64,000 nucleotides of DNA from Macrothele yani (lineage: Eukaryota; Arthropoda; Arachnida; Araneae; Macrothelidae): assembly GCA_039090855.1 (NCBI GenBank), contig CM077011.1:17795001-17859000 (forward strand), given 5' to 3'. This document shows positions 1-10,030 of this stretch, piece by piece (position 1 is the stretch's first letter; every line of letters starts with the position of its first letter). The notes under the pieces are model-generated. The model was not told where the DNA came from. It worked only from the letters and a program-made list of their open reading frames with translations, and did not search any database. Both the position numbers and the translations under genes were made by a program.

Positions 1-800
1 ATTGTATTTTCAAACAGCCGAATCTTTGCACTTGCATTTTCATAGGTGTTATTAATACATAATATTAATGTATTCATCTTCAATACCGCAGGATTTCAGA
101 GCCATTGTAACTGCTGATGGTTTCCCCGAATCAAAGGCTTTTTCATAATCGATAAAAGCCATGCACAATGGAAGTTCTTATTCCCTCGCTCTTTTAATTA
201 GTTCTCTTAGTACATGGATATGATCTATTGTGCTGTAGCCACTCCTGAATCCAGCTTGTTCTCTCGGTTGAGCCATGTCCAGTGTTACCTTCAAGCGGTG
301 TGAGAAAACTTTAGTGAAGATTTTAAAAACCACTGCTAGGAGGCTGATAGGTCTGTAGTTCCTGAGATTCTCAATATCACTTTTTTCATGTAGCAGGATC
401 ATTATAGCGTTGTTTCAATCCTCAGGAATCTTCCCTCCATTAAGGCATCAAGTGAAAATTTGGGCGAGTACTGTTTCGATTTCCCCACTTGCTTCTTGTA
501 TGATGTCTACAGTAATTCCTTCTTCTCCTGGAGCTTTTCCACGCTTCATGTTCTTGATTGCTTGTGCAACTTTTGCTGGGAGGACTGGAAGAGCTCTGGT
601 ACTGGTACCTTTCATGATATTTCGAGTACATGTATCATCCCTTTCATATAATTTGGAGTAGAAATCTTTCACTCTTGTCAAAATTTCGCCTCTATTTCTT
701 GTTACAGAACCATCTTCTTTTCTCAGTGCCATAATCTGTTTTCTTCCCTTGCTGAGATGTCACTTTGCTGTCTTTAGGCTTTGGTTGTTTTCATACAATG
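1..800 (-). mobile_element. RTE-type LINE fragment (reverse transcriptase middle part)
   Basis: Minus-strand reading gives the linker and N-terminal reverse-transcriptase part of the same LINE family that is nearly complete at 28.93-32.13 kb. Visible motifs are NYRPISLLAVVFKIFTKV, QAGFRSGYSTIDHI and, after an in-frame stop, AFIDYEKAFDS. The frame also shifts near position 415. Similarity to the longer copy starts around 797 and runs off the left edge, so the 3' part lies outside the window. This copy keeps four A in the run after the ATGGCACTGAG motif where the long copy has five, which identifies one frameshift in that copy. It is a dead fragment. Confidence 0.9.
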
Positions 801-900
801 TTTTAAGTTCTCTTAAAAAATAATAAAATACATACACTACTAAGACTGTGAATATTTGCTGCTTATGAAATATTCTTTATAAAAATTAAGTATTAGATCG

Positions 901-1600
901 CTCCAGCGAGAATTTCTAGAAAATCACAAGCGTTCATCTGAGAACACGTTCAGCTTTCGGAATCGAAGTTTCCACACTCGAGGTATATGTTTTGGCAGCA
1001 CTCAAGGTATGTTGGTTTATTGCATTAAGAACACAAATATGCAGTCTTGTGCTTCTTTGCCGCTGGACATAGAAGGCATGTTTCTTTTTGAACCTTCTTC
1101 TCCTTCGTAATCTGCTCCTCTTTTTTAATTCCATGGATGCCTTTCATGGACAAACGCATATCCCTTGGAAGTCTCTTGTTATCCAATCTCTCTTTTAAGT
1201 ATGGATCTATAAAACCCTTAGCTAGAAATTTCATGAAATTCAATTTTGATAAAGAACCCGGATCACTATGAGGCTGATACAGAATATATCAAATCACTGT
1301 ACTCATATCTTGTATTCAAAAAAAGTGCAGCCATCGGCCAACGCATGGCGCAATGACTAGAGCTATAAATACTGCATTTTTCATGTAATATGTACTCTCC
1401 TCCTTTTGTGCAGTTACAAAAAGTCATTATTCCCGGTTTCCCAGTCTCTTCATTGGCAATCTTCCGAGTGACGTATTGAAGACACAAGAATGACAGCTTC
1501 GATTTTTTAGGAACGTAAGAGACAATCACAGGGTAACCTAACAATAATCTGAAACGGCAGACAATTTTTCCCAAACCCAACCGCTAAAACCAGGAACGAA
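901..1600 (-). pseudogene. piggyBac-like transposase, C-terminal remnant
   Basis: Minus-strand frames read a piggyBac-type C-terminal half. In order there is VSYVPKKSK (about 1499-1525), KPGIMTF then an NCTKGG block (about 1390-1440), RWPMAALF (about 1320-1350), and a cysteine-rich tail CLLCPAAKKHKTAYLCS (about 1025-1080). After one in-frame stop follow more CxxC-like pairs ending near 970. This order (RNase H-like end, then a Cys-rich zinc-binding tail) is typical of piggyBac transposases. The N-terminal half and the first catalytic Asp are missing, and at least one frameshift and one stop interrupt it. No TTAA-flanked terminal repeats were found beside it. Confidence 0.75.
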
Positions 1601-1654
1601 GCCAAGATTCTTTCTACGTATCAGTGACATTCTACCCTTTATTGGAACGCACGA

Positions 1655-2010
1655 TGTAACTTACGGGACAGCTTTGAACGAAACGGGCATTATCATCCTA
1701 CACCATGATAACGCCCGCCCACATATGGCTGCTTGTGCTCAACAGTTTCTTACGAAATGCAGTATGGAAATCATGCCACAACCTGCCTACAGTCCTGAAC
1801 TCGCCCCGTGCGATTTCTGGTTGTTTCCAACATTGAAGGAGACGTTCCGTGGCGCAACATTCAACACAGATGCGGACGTTATTCAAGCTGTACAGGTGTC
1901 GCAAAAGCAGCTTCCACAAAATGCCTTCGCCACATGCTTTGAAAAGTGGACTGAACGACGGGACCGTTGCATATGATCCGAGGGACGATACTTTGAGAAA
2001 GAACAACATT
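1655..2010 (+). pseudogene. mariner-like transposase, C-terminal fragment
   Basis: The frame reads IIILHHDNARPHMAACAQQF, then PAYSPELAPCDFWLFPTLKE, then the C-terminal EKWTERRDRCI followed by a stop where mariner proteins usually continue with a GxYFE motif (readable here as EGRYFEKE just after the stop). HDNARPH holds the second catalytic Asp of a mariner transposase and SPELAPCDF the third (DD34D type). Everything upstream is lost. The fragment begins a few tens of bases after the piggyBac remnant on the other strand, so two unrelated dead transposons abut here. Confidence 0.88.
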
Positions 2011-3353
2011 TATTTTCTCTACCTATATTTCTCTATTTTCTGTGATTTTACTCTCAGGTTTGATGGAACGGTTGTTATATATTCGACGGCATCTGCATTT
2101 ACGTCTGTTAGCGGCGTAGTTACACATAGGAAAAAACAAACAAAAGGTAAACGATTGTCGTTATCACTGGTCAGACTTACTAATGCAAAACGATTTTTTT
2201 TATATTGGATTTAGAGGCGCTGAGATATGGTAGAAATACGGAGGGACTACATGAGCGAGTCCTTATATTTCAAAAGACGTGCTGAAAATATCTGAGATAT
2301 TCAGTGCTAAAAATGAGTGAAATATTACGCTCTAAACATGAGAGAAATACCACCAAGACTTTGTAAAATCGATTTTCTCATTTCTTTATAATTACTAAAA
2401 TTTGCAAAAACGACGTTTCGAATCAGAAAGTCATTAGAAATATCCTCAAGAATCAGTTGATCAGGTGACAGAGCAAATAAAAATCACTTAATGACCGACA
2501 AAAAGAAATCAGATAACACAGTTAAAGATCGGTAAAATTCATGAAATCTTGAAGACAAGAAGCACTGTCGGAAAAAAAATATAAAACAGCGAAAGGGACG
2601 AAAATGTAAGTAAATCCTATAGAAAAGGAAATAAAAAAAACGTATCCTCATCAATTTGTGTAATCTCTTAACACCCTTAGAAGACAGTAAATCAGAATAA
2701 AAAGTCTTACGAAATCGCATATCACGAGAAGCTGTAAGTAAATTGGAAGAAATATTCTCAAGTAACAGTAATTGGTGAGAATCATCCTCCGAATCAGCAA
2801 ACCAACTGAAACATCTTCAGGAGTTAATAAATACAGCGAGGCTTTCTTACGAATTAATACGAGAGTAGTAACTTTCCCAAGAATGAAAAACAGAATCAAG
2901 AATCAATAAGAAATGTTTGCTTACTCTGACGTAAAGAAAAAAGACGAGTGAATTTCGTAGCAGTAAGCCTCAAGAATTATTTGTCTTGTCCGCTAAGATT
3001 CACTAGAAGCTTTTTCTTTCTTCTTTAGAATGACTTCAAGATTGATTTACTGTATCATTCTTTTTACAATGTTTAAAACGACGGAAGCACTTTCACAGAA
3101 AGTTGAAAGCCTCTTCATTTGTGAGATAGGGATAAAAACACTTTATAGGTTCTTGAAGTCTAAAGAAACGGACATTCTGTAAACCGAAATAAATCTAAAT
3201 CAAATTCCTTTTTGTAACATATTTTCTTCATTCAGAGAGAAATACAACACGTCATCGATCATAAAAATTTCACGTATCAGCAGGTTTTCATCCATTCAGT
3301 AGACACTTCTGCATCTGAAGAAGCGGTATCTTGTCACTCGAGGAAAGACTCAA
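2011..3353. other. AT-rich stretch, no recognised gene
   Basis: Short open frames occur on both strands, but none shows a family motif, a signal peptide or a convincing start context. I see no tandem repeat or terminal repeat in it. It is probably old repeat debris or intergenic DNA. Confidence 0.5.
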
Positions 3354-3376
3354 TGTGTGTGTGTGTGTGTGTGTGT
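3354..3376. repeat. (TG)n microsatellite
   Basis: Perfect TG dinucleotide run of about 11-12 units. Confidence 0.95.
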
Positions 3377-3529
3377 AAGCATTAAAATGAGTCCAGTACA
3401 TAATGAAATAAACCTCGCTAAATCTCCCAAAAAACAAATTTAAGGGAGGTTCAGAAAGTAATTTCCGGCGGTCTATTAAAAATTCCAGGACCACGACAAA
3501 AAAAAAAGGTTCACTATTTGTACAAAAAT

Positions 3530-3800
3530 GTCTATTTTAATGTGTTAATTTTCTACAAACACTGCAAAATATATGTGTGAATTCACTGAAAATTCTGAAA
3601 CTAACGTGCAGCAAAGTTACCGGTATGAGTCCGTTTTTTGATGAAATTTCCATTTTTAAATGTGCCTCCCCACCCTTTTTTTTTTATAGAACTTCCGTAT
3701 TTTCACAGATTTTCCGTAGTCAGTTATTCTATTTATTTCAGAAAAATTCGTTTTAAGTTTTTCCGTATTTATACAGCATTTTTGAAAACTCTTACGTCAG
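3530..3800. repeat. Dispersed repeat, copy 1 (inverted partner at 19.38-19.62 kb)
   Basis: The segment around GCAGCAAAGTTACCGG, TGAAATTTCC and TTTTTCCGTATTTAT is found again, diverged and on the opposite strand, at 19380-19620 (GAAGCAAAGTTGCCATTACG, GGAAATTTCC and TTTTCCGTATTTATTCA when reverse-complemented). No coding potential or terminal repeat was seen, so the family is unknown. Confidence 0.55.
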
Positions 3801-3802
3801 AG

Positions 3803-3892
3803 AATTCTTTTGCGCTGGTGGTGGGGTTCGAACTGAGGTTCTTTGGGTTTGAAACCGCGCATCCTAACCACTGAGCCCGAATGTCTTCGGAA
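3803..3892 (-). repeat. tRNA-derived SINE head (box A and box B)
   Basis: On the minus strand an A-box-like GGCTCAGTGGTTAGGAT is followed about 35 nt later by a B-box-like AGTTCGAACCCC, the internal RNA polymerase III promoter layout of a tRNA or tRNA-derived SINE. The stems do not close well, so it is not a functional tRNA gene. It ends exactly where the hAT-like element at 3893 begins. Confidence 0.55.
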
Positions 3893-4050
3893 CAGAGATG
3901 GAAACGGGTCACGGATCAGCGTCGACAATTTCTTGCATGTCAAAATCGGGTCGAAACTGACCCGATTTTGATCCGGTTTTAATTCCGTTTTATTTTTGAA
4001 AATAAAAAAAAAAGTACTTCGAAGATCTGTACAGAGGTTTTTGAAATAAT

Positions 4051-5135
4051 ACTTCAGAGCTGCAGAGCAGGATCCAGGAACTTGCTGCGTAGGGTAAAGA
4101 AATGGGATTAAAAATGAACTTTCAGAAGACAAACTGAAGTACAATGCTTTTACAAGGAATGAAGGTTTATCAATTACTGGGGAATAGCTAGAGAGATGAA
4201 CAATTCCTACATTTACCTTGGACGGCACACTGTAAAAAATTGTAGTGAATAGTCAGTATTTCACCAGGATTAGGACGGTTTACAGATCGTAAGCGCCACT
4301 TGGCGGTCAACCATAAATTTTCGGTAGGTAAACTACATGCTCACGGTGTATAAACTGAACTGTTACTGTTTTTTAACCTTGACAATCTCGCAACGTTCTT
4401 CTTAAAGTGGTTATATACCTGTTTTTTTTTCACGTACAATCAGTCGACTGGCAACACCTCTATAAGGGGCAACACGATTTTGATTCCTGGTCATTAGACT
4501 GTTAATGAACATTACGGTATAGTACTGTTAAAATTACGGTTTATTGACTGGCCACTCAGCTGCCGGTGTATCTACCGTAATTTGATCCTGAAATTCTTTT
4601 CAGTGCAGACATGAAGCGAGGGTCACATTGATGAAGTAATTAATTGGCGTAAAAAAAGTGGTTGGAGAGATTTTGGAAGAAACAGTGCAATTTTTACGAG
4701 CAATATGTCATTATGTCTTAAAGGAAAAGCGTTTAATCAATGAATCCTTTCAGTGCTTATGTACAAAGCAGAGACATGGACTTTAACTGAAAAAGTTATA
4801 TAAGGACTGCAGACAACTGGTAGCAGCATGCAGAGATGCATGCCTGGTGTAACCAGGAGATATAAGAAGAGGAACTATTAGATAAAAAAATGACATGAGT
4901 GGAAGACATCATGATCAGAGTAAAGTTCCTGAAATATCAATGGCTGGACAAACTACCAAGAGAACGGACTAACCGAAATTTTAGTCTGGATTCCAAGGAA
5001 CAGGAAAAGACCCAGAAGAAGACCACGTGGGAGATGGGAGGATGGAGGAGACTGGCCAAAGACTGTGCTTTGTTGAAAAATATTGGGAAGACTTTCATCC
5101 AGCAGTGAACTGATAATGATTGACAATGATGTTGA
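4051..5135 (+). mobile_element. 5'-truncated RTE LINE, reverse transcriptase C-terminal part
   Basis: It aligns by eye with 31390-32135 of the long LINE copy: AGGATCCAGGAACTTGCTG at the start, the AACTTTCAGAAGAC block, the GTCACATTGATGAAG block, and the 3' end TTGACAATGATG followed by an ATG/TGA-type tail. The frame is broken repeatedly, and one readable piece near 4899-5108 is in a shifted frame. Truncation at the 5' side with a short simple-repeat 3' tail is normal for RTE retrotransposition. It is interrupted at 4228-4605 by a MITE. Confidence 0.88.
4228..4605. mobile_element. 378-bp MITE with CACTG...CAGTG ends inside the RTE copy
   Basis: Comparison with the intact LINE shows that the LINE sequence stops at 4227 and resumes at 4606-4608. 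The inserted block starts CACTGTAAAAAATT and ends AAATTCTTTTCAGTG, an imperfect inverted repeat of about 14 bp. A CA (or GCA) dinucleotide sits on both sides and may be the target duplication. The block has no open frame. The superfamily is undetermined, since CACTG ends occur in several DNA-transposon groups. Confidence 0.75.
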
Positions 5136-5238
5136 TGATATATTCGAATTTATAGTTGAAAGCAGATTTGTCCGGTTCAGGTCCAATTTTGTGCCTGCCC
5201 GACCCAGGTCCATAACTTCTGACCCGTTTCCAACTCTG

Positions 5239-5759
5239 TTCAGAATGGAACTCACGTTCAATGTGAAAATAACTGTGCGATGATGATTTTTTCTGTTCAT
5301 TAATGCGAGTGATTTAGTCATTTTATTTTCTGTTGGAGCTTATTATTTTTTTCAATACGTTTTTAATAATTTTATTTTTTCTTTAGGAGGACTTATCACA
5401 AATAAAGTTGCTTTTTTTCGTGATTTTTCTAAGCAACGTAATGCTTTCGAACTTGAGACCTTTTTAAATTGAAAAGACTTTCAGTTATCTTTAAGAAAAA
5501 GGGAAATGTACTGTTTTATAGTATTATTTCAAAACATTTCTACTTATAAAATTTACACTTTATAGCTATAATAGGGGGGGGGGGGTCATAAAATAGGGGA
5601 GATGAGAAGAAATATCCTGTGTCGCACTAACCAAAATCCATGCGATATGCTGTTCACAGTACCCGCTCTCGCTACAGAACTTCAAAATCAGATTCTGCGA
5701 CAGACTACGGAAATTTAACAATTAATCAAACCTCAAGTATTTTAACTTATCTATCCTAT
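5239..5759. other. AT-rich intergenic stretch with a poly-G run
   Basis: No gene recognised. A run of about a dozen G lies at 5573-5585. The rest is T-rich and unstructured. Confidence 0.5.
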
Positions 5760-6200
5760 TACCGGATATTATTCGTCATACTGATACGGGAAAAGTGAGA
5801 AGGCGTTTTTCCGTTAATATACGAAATGAATTGTGGAAATGTTTTTAAAAATCAGAATTTCCCGTTAATATAAGAAATAAATTGTGGAAAGGTTTTTAAA
5901 AATCAGAATTTCCCGTTAACACATCTTAAAAATTGCAACTTACCATCAATATAAGAAAGGAATTGCCGAAAGGTTTCTGAAAATTCAGAATCTCATTGGC
6001 GTACGAAAAATCTTTGAAATTCAGGTTTTTTTACGTCATTTCAAGGAAAAGGTTTTATCAGAAATATGCTTCGTTATTTCACGACAGGAATCCCTCAAAG
6101 TGGTTCGTGAATTTCGGAATATTTTCGCTCCATCTAAATGAAGTATCTGTCGAACCAAGGAAAAGCTTTTGAATATTTCATCATAGAAATCAGACGTCTA
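5760..6200. repeat. Approximately 60-bp tandem repeat family, copy 1
   Basis: The phrase TTCCCGTTAATATAAGAAAT then AATTGTGGAAA then TTTTTAAAAATCAGAA recurs with a period of about 60 bp across 5800-5990, with diverged copies to about 6180. The same phrases occur on the opposite strand at 58480-58775, so this is a dispersed repeat with internal tandem structure. Confidence 0.65.
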
Positions 6201-6312
6201 TGAGCTCAGCCACGACTGTACATCTGTTTTCACTCAGTTTTTCTTGCCAGCTTTTCGTATGTCCGAAAAGGTGAAAGTTGCTCTCAGGACGGTCGGCTGG
6301 TTATCAAAACCA

Positions 6313-6790
6313 GGTGTGACCAAAAAGTATCAAGACTGGATTTATTTGTTAAAAAAAGGACGAGACTTACAGATTTGAAACTTAATCGCCCTCGAAGTAG
6401 TCTCCTTCCGAAGCCACACACTTAGCCTAGCGCTTGCGTCCACTGCTCGAAGCATGTTTTTGAAGTTTTCTTCTGAAATAGCGAACAACTGCTTCGACGC
6501 ATTCTGTTGTAACTCCTCAATATATTGAAATATTTTTCCTTTCAAGTGGTATTTGATTTTTGGAAGGAAGTAAACGTCGGAAGTAGCGAGTTCTGTAGAA
6601 TAGGGTGGCTGTCGCACTTATACAATTCGGTGTTGAGCAAGAACCTGCTCCACAATTTGCTTTGGATGCATGGACAGGCGCGTTGTCTCTGTAGAGTTAC
6701 CACTCTCCACTCTCATGCAACACCGGTCTTTTGCGACGAAATGCATCCCTCAAACGCTGCTGAACTTGAAAGTAGTACTCCTTGTTGATT
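6313..6790 (-). pseudogene. mariner-like transposase, C-terminal half with one terminal repeat
   Basis: Minus-strand reading gives SMHPKQIVEQVLAQHRIV (the DNAxVHAS-like block around the second catalytic Asp), a stop, then VRQPPYSTELATSDVYFLPK, which carries the third catalytic Asp region, and LKGKIFQYIEELQQ. The 3' end of the element is at about 6313, where GGTGTGACCAAAAAGTATC resembles mariner terminal repeats. The N-terminal DNA-binding half is absent and the C-terminal end is frameshifted. Confidence 0.82.
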
Positions 6791-7167
6791 GTCTAGACCA
6801 GAGATGGTGAACCTTTCCATGTTGGAAGGATGCATTAACATTTTAACGACCATAACGCCCAAAACGCCCGTGCATACAACCGGCCATAGCCGCCCGAAAC
6901 GCCTGCCTAGAGTGAGTCAGATTTCCTACAATTACCTGTTCTTTAAATTTTCTGGACCTATGAGGGATCAGCAGGAGTCACCCTCAGTCACTATTGTTGT
7001 TATTAAACACCGAAGTGAACCAACAGACAGTTTCGGGCGTTATGTTATTTGGAAAGATAAAATATTTTTTGGTCATGGTCGTTAAAGGGTTAAGTTAGCT
7101 GTAATCTAATAAGACCACATTCAAGAAACTTCAATTATTTATCATGAATGGAATACGGGATTATACC
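6791..7167. other. No recognised gene
   Basis: A 98-codon plus-strand frame (6789-7085) has no motif I recognise and abuts the mariner remnant. I treat it as chance. Confidence 0.4.
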
Positions 7168-7487
7168 AAGCAATACAAATTTTGAAGATGACAATCCGTT
7201 TTTTTTTGTGTAAATATGACCAAGATGATAAGTCAGATAATATCCGAAAACTTGAAAATTTCGTCTTCCTGGAGCGGGAATCGAGCCCGCGTCTCCCACA
7301 TAGCGCCCGGGTATGCTAACCACTACACCACCCAGAACGACCAGGCCTCAAGTTTCCGATTAATTTGAATATAACCATCACAGAATTTGCTAGTCGAAAC
7401 AACCGGCATTCAATTTTTTGGATATTACCATCCTGGTCATATTTACACTAAAAACGGATTGTCATCTTCAAAATTCAATTATTTAGA
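7168..7487. repeat. tRNA-derived SINE flanked by inverted copies of its own tail
   Basis: The centre (about 7258-7337, minus strand) is tRNA-like, with A box GTGTAGTGGTTAGCAT and B box GGGCTCGATTCCC. It is flanked by the same roughly 80-bp tail in inverted orientation: 7168-7257 and 7407-7487 share, on opposite strands, the blocks CGGATATTA, TGGTCATATTTACAC and CGGATTGTCATCTTC. The tRNA-like part does not fold into a clean cloverleaf, so I call it a SINE, not a tRNA gene. Confidence 0.7.
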
Positions 7488-8004
7488 TATACTTCAAAAT
7501 GTACATTATTTTGTAAAAATCTATGTACTAAATTCAAAACCTAAAAGACAAATTGTTAATTCTAAAGTTAAATAGCTTTTTAATGGATTTGTTTTGACTG
7601 TTTATTGTTAAAAAGCATTTGAATATTTGGTTGCAACGTGGAGGTTCGCAGTTTCAGCTGATCCTCTGGATAGGTATCTATCATTTTTTGACCTTAAAAG
7701 CGTCTTGATTTGGGTTAGGTAGGAGAATGTAGATTCGCAGCAATAAGTCGTTGAGAAGCAAGAAAAACATTTTTCGTGACGTGTTGCGCAAGGTGTAGGT
7801 ATTCTATTGCATTTTTCCATTTCTCAATTGGACCTTTGTTAGCGTCAAATAAGGACTTCAAAATGTTACCTTCTGGGAACTCAATCAATTCCATCTGTGA
7901 TTCTTTTGGAGACATGGAGACATCAACTACGTAAGGTGAAAATGCTAATTTGAGTGGGATGTCATGATTCTTAAAGTCATTGAACCTTGTGAAAACACAA
8001 TTTT
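7488..8004. other. No recognised gene
   Basis: A 107-codon minus-strand frame (7715-8038, containing MSPKESQMELIEFPEGN) reads like genuine protein and overlaps a second frame at 7608-7820 (YCCESTFSYLTQIKT). The phrase resembles the C-terminal region of hAT-derived or ZBED-type transposase-like proteins, in which ESTFS is common, with one frameshift near 7740. I regard it as a possible hAT-type remnant at low confidence. Confidence 0.35.
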
Positions 8005-8076
8005 TTCCGCGACGGGCATCGAAGCCGTGTTCCCTCACTCCGGAGTAAGTCGCTCTCCCAACTGAGCTACGCGGAC
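8005..8076 (-). repeat. tRNA-like SINE head, family A
   Basis: On the minus strand it reads GTCCGCGTAGCTCAGTTGGG (acceptor start plus box A) and later CACGGCTTCGATGCCCGTC (T arm, box B), 72 nt in all, with an anticodon hairpin CTTAC-TCCGGA-GTGAG. The six-base loop and broken acceptor pairing argue against a functional tRNA. Three relatives occur at 17236-17308, 17687-17759 and 57408-57479. Confidence 0.65.
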
Positions 8077-8108
8077 AGAATGTCTCGCTCCAGATTTGTC
8101 TGTTTTAC

Positions 8109-9290
8109 GCTTTCCAACCGTAGGTTGAAGAAGCGTATATGCTCCAGCTTTGTCCGTCCGTCTGTCCGTAAGTCCGTCCGCAGGATAGCTCACGTGAAAA
8201 TGGTTCGATTTCGACGAAATTTTAGTATGTGGTAGAGGACTAACTGGGGACAAACCCTATTGAAAATGGGCGAAGCAGGGTCAAAGGTCAGGACATAGGA
8301 GCGGAATCCATTCCATTGCTCTTATGCGTCATAACCTTCTAAATCTCCGATTTGAAAAATTCTTTCTGCACCGGATACAGCCCCTGATGGGAAATCGTTT
8401 GCACATAATTTATAATTTTTGTAAAAACATGGTTTGGCCACCAGGTTGCGTAAGTCTGAATTTCCGTTTGTGATGTATTTGCAGCAAAATATGAGCTTCG
8501 AAAATTTCGATTGAAATAAAAGTCGTTTGTTGACCGATACTACTCATGTCGACAAACCTTTTGGAAATTTTTTTCTTGAAATAATGTATGGTTTCTACGC
8601 CAGGGGGCTTAGATATATATCTTAATTTTGTCAATATCTCTACTTCTAAAGAGTCCGATTTGAAAAATTCCTTCTTTGTTGGATAGTGTTTCCGATGCAA
8701 AATGGTTTACCCATAAATTCAAAATTCACAAATAAATCATAGACTTTCCGCTAGGGGGCACAAAGGTGAAATGCGTTTTCTGAGTTATTTCTGCTCCTAA
8801 AGCTCCGATTTCAAAAATTCTTCCTGTATCGAATACAAGACCTGATGGAATATAGTTTTCACATAATTTCTGTTTGGTAAAGAATGGTTTGGCCACCAGG
8901 GGTTATAAATGTTAATTTCTGCTTCTGATGTAGTTGTAGTAAAATCTAGGCTCCTGAAAATTCGACCAATTTTTTTTTCTTGGACCGATACCGCTTATAT
9001 GGATAAACCTTTTGAGAATACTTTCTTCCTAAAATCATGCATGGTTTCCCACCAGGGGACGTAAAGTCATATCTCATTTTGTCGACATCTCTGTTACTAA
9101 GAGTTCGTGAGCTCACGATTCCGTTTACAGCAATATCTGAGGGATTGAAAACCCGATTGAAAATCTTCTTTCTTTCGTCAGATCTATTGTTTTCTATACA
9201 GGTTGCATTGACTTTGAATAGCTTTGAGAAATTTAATTTGCGTCAGAATGGATTCAAAAGACGTGCTTATTACACCCGAAAATTCGGTGT
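8109..9290 (+). mobile_element. Modular tandem-repeat element, chimeric copy
   Basis: It starts with a hairpin-forming head (GCTTTCCAACC, GTA, GGTTGAAGAAGC) and a run of GTCC(G/T)(C/T)CC motifs (8155-8182). One copy of a roughly 150-bp unit (8200-8335) and then about 1.7 copies of a roughly 455-bp unit follow. The anchor GGTTTGGCCACCAGG occurs at 8430 and 8889. The right part to 9290 matches, in reverse, the start of the 52.44-54.34 kb array. The head is shared with the arrays at 38.3-39.7 and 50.2-50.9 kb, which contain only 150-bp units. It encodes no transposase. Confidence 0.7.
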
Positions 9291-9329
9291 CATCTTTCTT
9301 TTTAACAGTTTCAGTCGTTTTGACGCACT

Positions 9330-9790
9330 CAAGCAGGTTCGTAGTAGCTGAAATATGGGCCTGTTTTTACTCAGCTGAGAGCAATTTTAGTTTGGCACAA
9401 ATATGGCTGAGACGCATCTCAAACCCAAATGGTCCATAAGAATCGACTCAACTGAACAGAAACTGATGTTGACGTCTTCAGATAACTCAATTACACCGAT
9501 TCGGAGATTTTCCTGCACAGCTGTGCTCACAAGTTGGACATTGTTTTCACTTTGTCTGGTTGCGGGCCTCCCAGACCATTCAACACTTTCACGACCATCT
9601 ATATAAAATGTTTATGCCACTTATAAACTTGTGCACGACGCACGACTCGTACAATTCTCCCCATACACTTACTCTAACTTTACTGTAGACTTGCTCTAGA
9701 CTTACTCTAAGTTTCGCGAAGTTTTTGGCAAAATGTGTTGCAAATTCGTTGATCAGTTTTTTCCGAGATAGCAATAGGAATAAAATCCTG
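9330..9790 (-). pseudogene. mariner-like transposase, N-terminal fragment
   Basis: Minus-strand reading gives KNFAKLRVSLEQVYSKVRVS, WHKHF-like and DGRESVEWSGRPATRQSENN, then VQENLRIGVIELSEDVNIS and MDHLGLRRISAIFVPN. This is the layout of the helix-turn-helix region and the GRP(A/V)T linker of mariner transposases. The start and the catalytic domain are missing. The segment at 9650-9715 carries a short internal duplication (CTTACTCTAA and CTTGCTCTAGACTTACTCTAA) where the conserved YGDxxLS motif would be expected. Confidence 0.75.
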
Positions 9791-10030
9791 CGTATACACC
9801 AGAGTTAAGTAGAAACAAATGAGCGCAAGGTTTTATAAAATAATAATCCGTATTATTATACAGCTGTAAACGGAATCAAACAAGATCTGCCAAGTTTTCA
9901 CTTGCCAGAGTGATGCTTAACGACTTACACGCTAAAACTTAAAAACATAAACAGAATAAGGAAGGCTAAAAGATAAATCAAAGGACCAATGGCCGTGTGA
10001 GATTGCATCATCTTAATATCTCGCGTTATA

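Larger units (their letters stand above)
3893..5238. mobile_element. hAT-like non-autonomous element (outer layer of a three-element nest)
   Basis: The left end reads CAGAGATGGAAACGGGTCA and the right end, reverse-complemented, CAGAGTTGGAAACGGGTCA. These are near-identical terminal inverted repeats of the CAGAG type common in hAT elements. Sub-terminal GGGTC/GACCC-rich sequence occurs at both ends (near 3940-3980 and 5190-5225). The flanking octamers CTTCGGAA and TTCAGAAT are related but not identical, so the target duplication is uncertain. The interior is a truncated RTE LINE (4051-5135), itself carrying a 378-bp insertion. No transposase is encoded. Confidence 0.6.

Noticed and set aside
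3440..3475. GGAGGTTCAGAAAGTAATTT resembling a mariner terminal repeat
   Set aside because: No partner end or transposase sequence nearby, and similarity is limited to a common phrase.
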